Assembly: GCA_905215035.1 (NCBI GenBank)
Contig: CAJMOJ010000046.1
Location: forward strand, 1 to 16,399
Length of the DNA stretch: 16,399 nt
Direction of reading: 5' to 3'
DNA from: an uncultured bacterium
Lineage (GTDB): Bacteria; Actinomycetota; Coriobacteriia; Coriobacteriales; Eggerthellaceae
Under the pieces are notes generated by a model that was not told the DNA's origin, did no database searches, and worked only from the letters and a program-made list of their open reading frames with translations. Shown in pieces: positions 7,888-13,645 of this stretch; positions within the stretch are counted from its first letter, which is position 1; each line of letters opens with the position of its first letter. A program made the translations under genes and the position numbers.

Positions 7888-7970
7888 CTGCCAACTCAAC
7901 TATGATGGACTGGTGATAACGTACTAATGACAACTCACTCAGCTGCTTTACGCGAGTCGCTTAACCTGGG

Positions 7971-7999
7971 TTGTTTCACGTGTATCATTTCGCTAGAAT
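7971..7999 (+). promoter_or_regulatory. Promoter of the tRNA-Arg gene
   Basis: TTGTTT (7971-7976), a 17-base spacer and TAGAAT (7994-7999, 5 of 6 to consensus) end 10 bases before the mature tRNA 5' end. Box quality, spacing and position all agree with a strong housekeeping promoter. The remainder of the pknB-tRNA gap (7888-7970) shows no gene or clear terminator. Confidence 0.75.
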
Positions 8000-8009
8000 T
8001 GGTTATCCT

Positions 8010-8085
8010 GCCCTCGTAGCTCAGTGGATAGAGCGTCGGTTTCCTAAACCGTGCGTCGGAGGTTCGACTCCTCTCGGGGGCACCA
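8010..8085 (+). tRNA. tRNA-Arg (anticodon CCT)
   Basis: A complete cloverleaf is readable. Acceptor GCCCTCG pairs with CGGGGGC (with wobble). The D arm GCTC...GAGC, anticodon loop TTCCTAA (anticodon CCT, reads AGG) and T arm GGAGG-TTCGACT-CCTCT follow. Discriminator A and an encoded CCA end at 8085. It has its own promoter and terminator, so it is a one-gene transcription unit. Confidence 0.97.
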
Positions 8086-8094
8086 GCATATGTC

Positions 8095-8129
8095 AGCCAT
8101 CCATGTTTTAAGACGTGGATGGCTTTTTT
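8095..8129 (+). terminator. Intrinsic terminator of the tRNA-Arg gene
   Basis: AGCCATCCATG (8095-8105) pairs with CGTGGATGGCT (8114-8124) as an 11-bp stem with one G-U pair and an 8-base loop, directly followed by a run of T to 8129. It starts ten bases after the CCA end. Confidence 0.92.
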
Positions 8130-8180
8130 GTTCCCCTAGAGCAGAAAAACGCGACTCTATAACATTTCTCAACAAGTATC

Positions 8181-8211
8181 TTGACCTCGGACTTGGTACA
8201 GGGTTTACACT
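8181..8211 (+). promoter_or_regulatory. merR promoter with 19-bp spacer and internal dyad operator
   Basis: A TTGACC -35 box (8181-8186) and a TACACT -10 box (8206-8211) are separated by 19 bases, the over-long spacing typical of promoters that MerR-family activators untwist. The spacer holds an imperfect dyad, ACCTCGGAC (8184-8192) and GTACAGGGT (8196-8204), with 6 of 9 pairs matching around a 3-base centre. A start near 8218 would leave only about 15 bases of leader, with GAGG (8219-8222) at its 5' end. Confidence 0.6.
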
Positions 8212-8232
8212 TCCGTCTGAGGATGTGATGTT

Positions 8233-9372
8233 ATGGCAGGCTACAAATTAATAAAAACGCATGTTGTATCTGAAACGGGCGATGTGAATATCATTACAGG
8301 CAAAGAAGGCCTTGCAGTCCCCTCAGCCGATACAAGACTTACAGCAGGACAAGTCGAAAAGCTCACTGGCGTCAAAGGGACCACGTTGCGCTATTACGAC
8401 AAAATTGGATTGTTATGCCCTGCGCGATCCGGCAAAGGAATAGCCAACAACCGTAAGCTTTATGGTGTGGAAGACCTCGGACGTCTGCAAGCAATTGTTA
8501 CCCTTGCCCAGTATCAATTTGGACTTGATGAGATTAAGACAATTCTTGACGATGGGACTATCAATATTGATAGGTTAATCCAAAAGAAAATCAAAGTACT
8601 CAAACGCCAGGAAGGACGTCTGCGTGCTTTGGTGCTCTTCACCAAATTTATTAATCTTACTGACACCGACCTTATTGAAGGGCTTGCAAATGGACCAGCC
8701 AGTTTTGACGAGCTAGCAGATCCCCTACGCAATACCGCACTTTATCAAGAAGCCATCCAAAAACTTGAAGACTACGATGAAGACGAAGCGCAAGCCCATC
8801 TATCCCCTTTGGAAGAACTTATCGATGAGCTCATAATTCCCGATGATGTTCTTGGCTTTACCCGCATCGAGAACGCGATTGAACGTTTCTTCCAATGGTG
8901 GGGATCTTTTGTTGTACCGTTTGAGGAAAGTGGATATCTTGGCTTCTGGGCAATCTTTGAAGATCATGCACTTATTCCAGAATATATTGAAACCGTTGGT
9001 GAAGCAGGTGATGCAGGCTTTATAGAGATGTATGCTTTTTACGTTTTATTAAAGCAATATCTTTCTGATTATCATTCGCTATTAGCTGAGATCACTCAGC
9101 TTGCTGAACAAGATATCGTGCTTGCCCTTGAAGAAGCCTACGATCTTGTTGCCATAACATCAGTACTCCTATTTGGAGCACAAGGAGCATGCACCTTATC
9201 GGATGATGTCCTCATAGACGCTACTTCGCTCTTTCTTTTCTACGCGATGGATGTCTTGGAAGATCAAAATCTGGCTGCTTATTTACTCATCCCTGAAACA
9301 GAATCACTATCTAGAAACAAAATCAGAGACAACATCGAACAAACCATACGAGTACTTGATGTAGCGCTCTAG
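8233..9372 (+). CDS. MerR-family transcriptional regulator with long uncharacterised C-terminal domain
   Basis: The 379-aa protein has a MerR winged-helix DNA-binding domain at about 36-105. It is recognised by LTAGQVEKLTGVKGTTLRYYDKIGLL, the NRKLYGVEDLGRLQAI wing/helix and the FGLDEIKTIL end. A short coiled-coil-like helix (about 112-137) follows. The remaining 240 residues are acidic and predicted helical, with no metal-binding cysteine motif or effector domain that I recognise. The length is well above the 120-280 residues usual for MerR proteins. A 35-residue N-terminal extension precedes the HTH. GAGG at 8219-8222 lies ten bases before the ATG. The promoter architecture upstream suggests autoregulation. 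The ligand and targets are unknown. Confidence 0.85.
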   Translation: MAGYKLIKTHVVSETGDVNIITGKEGLAVPSADTRLTAGQVEKLTGVKGTTLRYYDKIGLLCPARSGKGIANNRKLYGVEDLGRLQAIVTLAQYQFGLDEIKTILDDGTINIDRLIQKKIKVLKRQEGRLRALVLFTKFINLTDTDLIEGLANGPASFDELADPLRNTALYQEAIQKLEDYDEDEAQAHLSPLEELIDELIIPDDVLGFTRIENAIERFFQWWGSFVVPFEESGYLGFWAIFEDHALIPEYIETVGEAGDAGFIEMYAFYVLLKQYLSDYHSLLAEITQLAEQDIVLALEEAYDLVAITSVLLFGAQGACTLSDDVLIDATSLFLFYAMDVLEDQNLAAYLLIPETESLSRNKIRDNIEQTIRVLDVAL

Positions 9373-9388
9373 GCAAAAATGAAACGCT

Positions 9389-9604
9389 TTAGAAATCTAG
9401 CAACTGACGTACCTCAACATCAAGCGCATCAGCGATACGAACAAGATCATCAAGCCCCACACCTACACGACCCGTTTCAATCCTCCAAATATGAGACTTA
9501 CTTGAACCAACCATCATGGCAAGGCGCTCCTGAGAAAGTCCTTGATTTTCCCTACGGAGTTTAATAGCACTTCCGAGCGCTTGTCTTTTCTGATCGATAT
9601 CCAT
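9389..9604 (-). CDS. Small XRE (Cro/CI-type) helix-turn-helix regulator
   Basis: The 71-aa protein is almost entirely one HTH_3 domain. GSAIKLRRENQGLSQERLA, then MVGSSKSHIWRIETGR, and LDDLVRIADALDVEVRQLL match the five-helix Cro/CI fold with the usual spacing. It is convergent with merR (16-base gap) and divergent from the lipoprotein gene. No other start codon exists before the upstream in-frame stop, and no Shine-Dalgarno is visible before the ATG at 9604, so translation may be weak or leaderless. With no effector domain, it may act as a simple dimeric repressor or need a partner. A perfect 18-bp palindrome lies 33 bases upstream. Confidence 0.88.
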   Translation of the reverse strand: MDIDQKRQALGSAIKLRRENQGLSQERLAMMVGSSKSHIWRIETGRVGVGLDDLVRIADALDVEVRQLLDF

Positions 9605-9636
9605 GCATAAAGCATATGTGTTAGACTATCGTCTGC

Positions 9637-9654
9637 GGCTTCATATATGAAGCC
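9637..9654. promoter_or_regulatory. Perfect 18-bp palindrome, likely operator
   Basis: GGCTTCATATATGAAGCC is identical on both strands and lies in the 131-bp divergent region between the XRE gene and the lipoprotein gene. Its size and AT-rich centre suit a dimeric HTH repressor such as the adjacent XRE protein. A smaller repeat, AGAC-tatc-GTCT (9623-9634), lies beside it. As RNA it could also fold into a short hairpin, but no T-run follows on either strand. Confidence 0.6.
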
Positions 9655-9735
9655 ATCATAACGAGAGCATTGAGGCAATCCATACATCTCAGACTAGACA
9701 CGCAATCAACTATACCCATAAGAGAAAGGAACACC

Positions 9736-10779
9736 ATGGATAAAACTGCGACTCACCCCACGACGCTTCAAAAGTTATTGGGCGTTTTAATGGGGATTAC
9801 CCTACTATTGAGCTTGTTTTGCCTCGCAGCATGTAATTCAGACAACGATACTGATAGCTCGAACTCTAGCATCACAATTAAAAAACAAGGTGCGACTTCG
9901 GAAATCGACCACAATGTTTCAATTGAACAAACTACCTTGATTGATATTCCCGAAGCCTCAATTACGGCAGATTCGATATCATTCCAAAACGATTCCCTTA
10001 AGTTAGCCCTTAACATGACAAATAAAATTTCAAAACCTATATCAATTCAAGCTGGAACACTTGGATTCTCCGCAAATTACATTAATAATTACATGGTTAA
10101 CGATGGTTATATTGGCATCGATCTCGAACCAAATGAAAGTAAAACCGCCGAGGTGGTTTTTAACTCACAAGAATTAAAAATGCTGGGTATTAACCAAATT
10201 GGTGAAATAGGAATTGGCATAACTATTAAGAACAACCAAACAAGTAAAGATTACTCTACTATCAATTTTGATCAAATCCATCGTGAAATTGTCTCTATCA
10301 AAACCTCTCAATACAATTCTGTTGATATGAATGTTGATACCTATCCTGATGCCATCACGAGCGAAAGTCTGCTTAATACCCTTAATGCAACCCTATTAAA
10401 ATTCAGCAAAGAAGAGGGGTTTGACCAAAATGGCATCAAAATTAAATCTTTAGGTCTCTTTAAAAATACGGATGACGAGATTTCAGTACTGCTCGAAATC
10501 CAGAATTCCACAAATACGCTCGTTGGCGTCCAAGCAAGCGACGTTATCATTAATGGCGAAATGGCCTACGAAGGAACATGGATAGGCAGTGCAATTGCTC
10601 CTGATAAAATCGCCATAATGAGTATTTGCCTCAATGACATCATCAACTTAGCTAACAATAATGAGGCTGTGCAGAGTATCGATCTTAGCAATATCACAAC
10701 AGTTGGCATCGAACTTGCAGCTCTTGATGTCAACTCAAACACAGTAGTTTCTCCTACCGAGCTCGAATTCACTTTCTAA
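9736..10779 (+). CDS. Predicted lipoprotein, function unknown
   Basis: I place the start at ATG 9736, which has AAAGGA (9725-9730) five bases before it; the in-frame TTG at 9670 gives a longer but poorer N terminus. The 347-aa product begins with a basic/hydrophobic signal peptide ending in the lipobox L-A-A-C, so Cys33 would be lipidated and the protein anchored outside the membrane. A Ser/Asn/Asp-rich spacer follows. The rest is rich in Ile, Asn, Thr and Ser with alternating hydrophobic residues, and seems to form two beta-rich repeats. One segment is ITADSISFQNDSLKLALNMTN (about residues 76-96), and a second similar segment is near GIKIKSLGLFKN. This suggests Ig-like or DUF-type beta sandwiches; I recognise no enzyme motif. 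It is more AT-rich than the fha-pknB cluster and divergent from the XRE gene. Confidence 0.8.
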   Translation: MDKTATHPTTLQKLLGVLMGITLLLSLFCLAACNSDNDTDSSNSSITIKKQGATSEIDHNVSIEQTTLIDIPEASITADSISFQNDSLKLALNMTNKISKPISIQAGTLGFSANYINNYMVNDGYIGIDLEPNESKTAEVVFNSQELKMLGINQIGEIGIGITIKNNQTSKDYSTINFDQIHREIVSIKTSQYNSVDMNVDTYPDAITSESLLNTLNATLLKFSKEEGFDQNGIKIKSLGLFKNTDDEISVLLEIQNSTNTLVGVQASDVIINGEMAYEGTWIGSAIAPDKIAIMSICLNDIINLANNNEAVQSIDLSNITTVGIELAALDVNSNTVVSPTELEFTF

Positions 10780-10788
10780 AATCCAATT

Positions 10789-10860
10789 GGGCGATGAGTT
10801 GAGTTGGTTGTTTACCTACAAGACCTTAACTTGTCGCCCCTCTCGTATCAGATACAACCA
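10789..10860 (+). other. Structured region between the lipoprotein and DUF4230 genes
   Basis: GGGCGA (10789-10794) pairs with TCGCCC (10834-10839). Inside it, AGTT plus GAG (10797-10803) pairs with CTT plus AACT (10825-10831, one G-U), across a symmetric TG/TG internal loop. Loop bases TGGTTGT (10805-10811) are complementary to ACAACCA (10854-10860) downstream, which would make a pseudoknot. A perfect GTATC-a-GATAC repeat lies at 10845-10855. No T-run follows, so simple termination is unlikely. Confidence 0.4.
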
Positions 10861-10895
10861 GAACAAACAATAACGTAATAAGATTAGAGAAAAAT

Positions 10896-11519
10896 ATGAC
10901 AGTAAAAAAGAAACTCAATTCAAAAGTCAAACTTGCCGCTACAGGATTCATTGTTGGAATTATAATTGGTGTTCTAGGGACAGTCTTTTTTCAAAACTAC
11001 AATCCAGTCGATAAGTCCTCTTCGCCAGCTCCTTCTGTAGTTTTTGACAGAATTGTCTCTCAGGATGAACTTGTCTGCGCATCGCAAAAATACAACATCA
11101 CTGACAAGGCAACTGATGCAAATACATTCTGCAATCTCTTTGACATTCCCTTCACCCAGAATAGTTTTTGGTACCGCTATGTTGGAACAATTAAGGTCGG
11201 AATAAATCTTAAACAAGCTTCTTATGAAACAAAGGGAAACGTTATAACGATTTCATTAGAGCAGCCCTACATTATTTCCAATACTCCCAATATGGACGAA
11301 TCCGGTTGTCTTGAAGAGAACAATAATATTCTCAATCCAATTCATGTTGAAGATGTAACCGCCTTTCAACAACGCTGTGTTGAGCAAAGTGAAGCAGAAG
11401 TTGTCAAAGGGGGAATCATGGATGAAGCTCGTCAAAATGCAGAACAAAATATTCGCGACATGTTTAACGCAGCGCTTGGAAATTCCTATACTATTGAGTT
11501 TATTTGGAGAACAGCCTAA
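10896..11519 (+). CDS. DUF4230-family membrane-anchored protein
   Basis: The 207-aa protein has a basic N terminus, one membrane segment (about 12-33) and an outward-facing domain. That domain resembles DUF4230: DELVCASQKYNITDK, then a GTIKVGINLKQASYETKGNVITISLEQPYIIS block, and a C-terminal helical segment with A-R-Q-N-A-E-Q-N. The family is widespread in Firmicutes and Actinobacteria and has no established biochemical role. The Shine-Dalgarno (AGAGA) is weak. Its stop codon overlaps the start of a 32-codon miniprotein gene. The family assignment is from memory of the family pattern and should be checked by profile search. Confidence 0.75.
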   Translation: MTVKKKLNSKVKLAATGFIVGIIIGVLGTVFFQNYNPVDKSSSPAPSVVFDRIVSQDELVCASQKYNITDKATDANTFCNLFDIPFTQNSFWYRYVGTIKVGINLKQASYETKGNVITISLEQPYIISNTPNMDESGCLEENNNILNPIHVEDVTAFQQRCVEQSEAEVVKGGIMDEARQNAEQNIRDMFNAALGNSYTIEFIWRTA

Positions 11520-11617
11520 TGAAAAAGAAAACCAAGGTTATTATTACTATCGCTGTTATCTGTATCTTGCTTTTTGCATTCTTTATTTGGAATAACATGA
11601 TTTTGTCTTGGGAATAA
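11519..11617 (+). CDS. 32-aa single-pass membrane miniprotein
   Basis: ATG 11519 overlaps the stop of the DUF4230 gene by one base and has GGAGA (11506-11510) eight bases upstream, a good sign of translational coupling. The product reads MKKKTK, then about 17 hydrophobic residues (VIITIAVICILLFAFFIW), then NNMILSWE. This is a positive-inside signal-anchor with a very short outer tail. Its size, coupling and composition support a real small membrane protein, perhaps a partner of the DUF4230 protein. I know of no family for it. Confidence 0.7.
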   Translation: MKKKTKVIITIAVICILLFAFFIWNNMILSWE

Positions 11618-11695
11618 AAGCTTAACCTTCCTACTGTCCTTACCTCTTTCGCACAACATTGGTGATAACCCTTTCTTTTTTAGTCAGGAGCTCTT

Positions 11696-12688
11696 GTGTC
11701 TTTAAAGAAGTTTCTAAAAGAATCAGCTGCAACAGTCATAGAAAACACTTCTACAGCCGCCAGCGTCGTTGCAGCAACCGCTGCTGATGCAGGCGAAAAA
11801 ACAGCTCGAACATTATGCGCTGGCGCAAACACTGTTGCAGGGGTTGGAGGTAAAGCCCTCACTACTGCTGTTGATACGGCCCAAAAATTACATCATGATC
11901 GGCTTCTTGCGTTTTATAACCCGGTTTTTCCTGAACAGTATCAATCCCCTGACTATGATTTGCCTTATCTCATCATCATTGAGGATGAGGATCAAAGAAA
12001 AGATATCGAAATTTGTAATGGCGCAATTGGCTGGCTACAAACAGAAAATGGTATGGAGATACTTCATCTCTACGATGAGGCAGTAGAATTCAGTGGTATC
12101 AACTTTTACCCTTACGCAATATGCGAAGGAGCATACTATATTGATACTTTTAGTAGAAATCGCTTTATTAATCTTGATGTATACCACGAAATTATCCAAA
12201 AGGAAAAGATCGAAGAACTTGGAAATATTGCATATTCTCTAGGCGCAAAAGAATGTTATCTCGAATCTTATGAGGAAGATATTTCTACCGCTCGTTTACA
12301 AGCTTCATCTGAAGCGAAATTAAATATAGCTGCAGCAACCGAAAAAGCTTCTTTGAATATGGAGCAACAGGTTGAATCTTTTAAAAAATGCTCCATTGTT
12401 TTTTCTCAAGTCTTTGAAGGATCTGATAATCCTCATGAACCAAATCTACACTGGTTTAAAAATGATATAGGGATTACTTCTCTTATTGAAAAACGCTGTT
12501 CTGACAAAAATTGTTTACAAGAATACTCAATCCAAATTGATACAACATCATCAATGGCGATATCCCTTTCACGAGCAGCCAAGATCGATGCTGCACTAAA
12601 GATTGCAAAAGCATCCTCTCACACATCTATCGAGAGTAGGGCAAAAAACGAATCGAGAAAAAAGCTCGTCTACACCATCAAGTTCTGA
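11696..12688 (+). CDS. Protein of unknown function, 330 aa
   Basis: GTG 11696 has CAGGAG (11685-11690) five bases upstream. Residues 1-65 are Ala/Thr/Val-rich with periodic charges and look like a long amphipathic helix, without a classical signal peptide or membrane segment. Residues 88-160 are mixed, with aromatic clusters (GINFYPYAICEGAYYID). Residues 164-185 (HEIIQKEKIEELGNIAYSLGAKEC) are helical. A second helical, Ala/Glu/Lys-rich stretch lies at about 197-228, and a basic Ala/Ser-rich helix at 288-323 near the C terminus. Seven cysteines are scattered without a metal-site pattern. I recognise no domain. It lies 78 bases after the miniprotein gene in the same direction and ends before the terminator at 12802-12833, so it may share that transcript. 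Confidence 0.8.
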   Translation: MSLKKFLKESAATVIENTSTAASVVAATAADAGEKTARTLCAGANTVAGVGGKALTTAVDTAQKLHHDRLLAFYNPVFPEQYQSPDYDLPYLIIIEDEDQRKDIEICNGAIGWLQTENGMEILHLYDEAVEFSGINFYPYAICEGAYYIDTFSRNRFINLDVYHEIIQKEKIEELGNIAYSLGAKECYLESYEEDISTARLQASSEAKLNIAAATEKASLNMEQQVESFKKCSIVFSQVFEGSDNPHEPNLHWFKNDIGITSLIEKRCSDKNCLQEYSIQIDTTSSMAISLSRAAKIDAALKIAKASSHTSIESRAKNESRKKLVYTIKF

Positions 12689-12697
12689 TATAGAAAT

Positions 12698-12763
12698 GTG
12701 TGCATTGCGTTTCATCTTGGTGAACACTACGCAAACACAAAGAAACAAGCAAACGAAATGCAC
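12698..12763 (+). other. Overlapping, mutually exclusive inverted repeats (possible RNA switch)
   Basis: Structure A pairs TTGCGT (12705-12710) with ACGCAA (12729-12734), flanked by GTGT (12698-12701) with ACAC (12735-12738) and an inner TTCA/TGAA stem. Structure B pairs GTGCATTGCGTTT (12700-12712) with AAACGAAATGCAC (12751-12763), 12 of 13 positions complementary. Both use 12700-12712, so only one can form at a time. The region follows the 330-aa gene and precedes an intrinsic terminator by about 40 bases. Confidence 0.45.
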
Positions 12764-12801
12764 TCCATACCCGCATAAGTCACTTAATATCTGAAAATAT
12801 C

Positions 12802-12833
12802 GGGGCAGCATATATCTATGATGCCCCTTTTTT
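12802..12833 (+). terminator. Intrinsic terminator before the response regulator gene
   Basis: GGGGCA (12802-12807) pairs with TGCCCC (12822-12827), with an inner CAT/ATG stem after one mismatch and the loop ATATCT, followed by six T. It probably ends the accessory transcript. It also lies only 26 bases before the receiver gene, so that gene either has no room for a promoter after it or is read through the terminator. ATCTGA/TCAGAT (12789-12794 and 12838-12843) flank it. Confidence 0.88.
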
Positions 12834-12859
12834 ATTCTCAGATGTAAGAAGGTAATGCT

Positions 12860-13387
12860 ATGCACACTACACAAGATATATCTCACGATCCTACTCGCAA
12901 TCCTTCTTCCAGCGCTACCCTTGACTCTAATCTGTTTGACGGACTCCATGTTTTGTTGGTTGACGATAACTTTTTATCTCGCGAGATCACTAAAACGATT
13001 CTTGAAGAAACCGGCTTTATTGTCGATACAGCCGAAGACGGACAAGAAGAGCTCTATATGCTTTGCGCAGCTGAGCCTTATCACTATGATTTTATTTTGT
13101 CCGATGTGCAAATGCCTATCATGAATGGACATGATGCAGCACGTGCCATCAGAGCGCTCGATAATCCCCTTTTAGCTTCCATCCCTATCATTGCGCTTTC
13201 AGCAGATTATTATGACGAGGACGTCCAAGCCGCACTGGATTGCGGTATGAATGCTCATTTGGCAAAGCCGCTTGACATCAATACTTTCACTACCACATTG
13301 ACAAGTATTATGACCGCCACCCATGCACATACACCCATAAATCAACACTACCATGATTATGCCTCTGCGCGTATGGCTACCGAGTAA
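12860..13387 (+). CDS. Single-domain response regulator (receiver only)
   Basis: The 175-aa protein has a CheY-like receiver domain at about 29-152. The acidic pair Asp35-Asp36 (LLVDDN), phospho-acceptor Asp82 (LSDVQMPIMNG), Ser114 (IALSAD) and Lys136 (LAKPLD) are all present. About 27 disordered residues precede it and a His-rich tail of about 23 follows; there is no output domain. The sequence style (VQMPIMNG, GMNAHLAKP) is that of receivers at the C terminus of hybrid histidine kinases, so it could be a detached phosphorelay receiver or a stand-alone signalling protein. AAGAAGG (12846-12852) is seven bases before the chosen ATG. No histidine kinase lies in the window. Confidence 0.9.
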   Translation: MHTTQDISHDPTRNPSSSATLDSNLFDGLHVLLVDDNFLSREITKTILEETGFIVDTAEDGQEELYMLCAAEPYHYDFILSDVQMPIMNGHDAARAIRALDNPLLASIPIIALSADYYDEDVQAALDCGMNAHLAKPLDINTFTTTLTSIMTATHAHTPINQHYHDYASARMATE

Positions 13388-13419
13388 GCCGAATTCCGCC
13401 GCAATTCCACCACTTTTGT

Positions 13420-13458
13420 GTTCAATGTTAATCCCACGCAAAATGCGCTTTATTGAAC
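13420..13458. promoter_or_regulatory. Inverted repeat upstream of the riboswitch promoter
   Basis: GTTCAAT (13420-13426) and ATTGAAC (13452-13458) are exact inverted repeats enclosing a smaller CGCA-aaa-TGCG hairpin (13437-13447). As RNA this could be a weak terminator-like end for the receiver gene, although no T-run follows. As DNA it overlaps the region where a -35 box of the ribU promoter would be. Confidence 0.4.
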
Positions 13459-13468
13459 TAGAGAGGTG

Positions 13469-13477
13469 TGCTAGTAT
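13469..13477 (+). promoter_or_regulatory. Extended -10 promoter of the riboflavin transporter operon
   Basis: TGCTAGTAT combines a TG-n extension with the -10 box TAGTAT. Seven to nine bases later comes the first base of the riboswitch P1 helix, so transcription would begin right at the aptamer. No good -35 is present at 17-18 bases; TTGAAC at 13453 is only 13 bases away. Confidence 0.55.
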
Positions 13478-13485
13478 TTTTTTCG

Positions 13486-13634
13486 CTGTTTCAGGGCGAG
13501 GCGAAATTCCTCACTGGCGGTAACAGATTCCCATCAAGCACAGAGCTTGAGATCTGGAGCCCGCGAGCCGCTCCCCCGCGGTTGATTCGGTGTAATTCCG
13601 AAGCCAACGGTAATAGTCCGGATGGAAGAGACAG
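13486..13634 (+). ncRNA. FMN riboswitch (RFN element)
   Basis: All six helices of the FMN aptamer are visible. P1 is CTGTTTC/GAGACAG (13486-13492, 13628-13634). P2 is GAGG/CCTC around CGAAATT. An extended P3 has CAGAT/ATCTG and TCAAGC/GCTTGA, followed by the conserved AGCCCGCGA. P4 is CCGC/GCGG, P5 TTCGG/CCGAA, and P6 ends in GTCCGGATGG. The 3' strand of P1 reaches the first bases of the AGGAGG Shine-Dalgarno (13633-13638). No terminator fits between aptamer and gene, so control is likely at translation: FMN binding would close P1 and hinder ribosome access. It represses riboflavin uptake when FMN is plentiful. Confidence 0.96.
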
Positions 13635-13645
13635 GAGGCTTCCCT

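Noticed and set aside
7562..7927. 121-codon plus-strand and 72-codon minus-strand frames over the end of pknB
   Set aside because: Both are out-of-frame readings of the third PASTA domain and the Gly/Ser repeat, which keep frames open by base composition; the Pro/Asp/Glu-rich minus-strand product is the complement of the Gly/Ser tail.
8051..8251. 66-codon plus-strand open frame
   Set aside because: It begins inside the tRNA-Arg gene and runs through the terminator and the merR promoter; the product has no domain.
9379..9564. 61-codon plus-strand open frame between merR and the lipoprotein gene
   Set aside because: It lies antisense within the XRE gene, whose protein shows a clear HTH domain; the plus-strand product is low-complexity His/Gln-rich.
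9670..9735. TTG start giving a 22-residue longer lipoprotein
   Set aside because: ATG 9736 has a good SD and places the signal peptide and lipobox at the expected distance from the N terminus.
11618..11695. Possible terminator (GGT-gata-ACC followed by T-rich DNA) before the 330-aa gene
   Set aside because: The stem is only three base pairs, too weak to support a terminator call.
13622..13645. ATG start giving an eight-residue longer RibU
   Set aside because: This ATG belongs to the conserved GGATGG of the FMN aptamer, and the proper AGGAGG lies after it.
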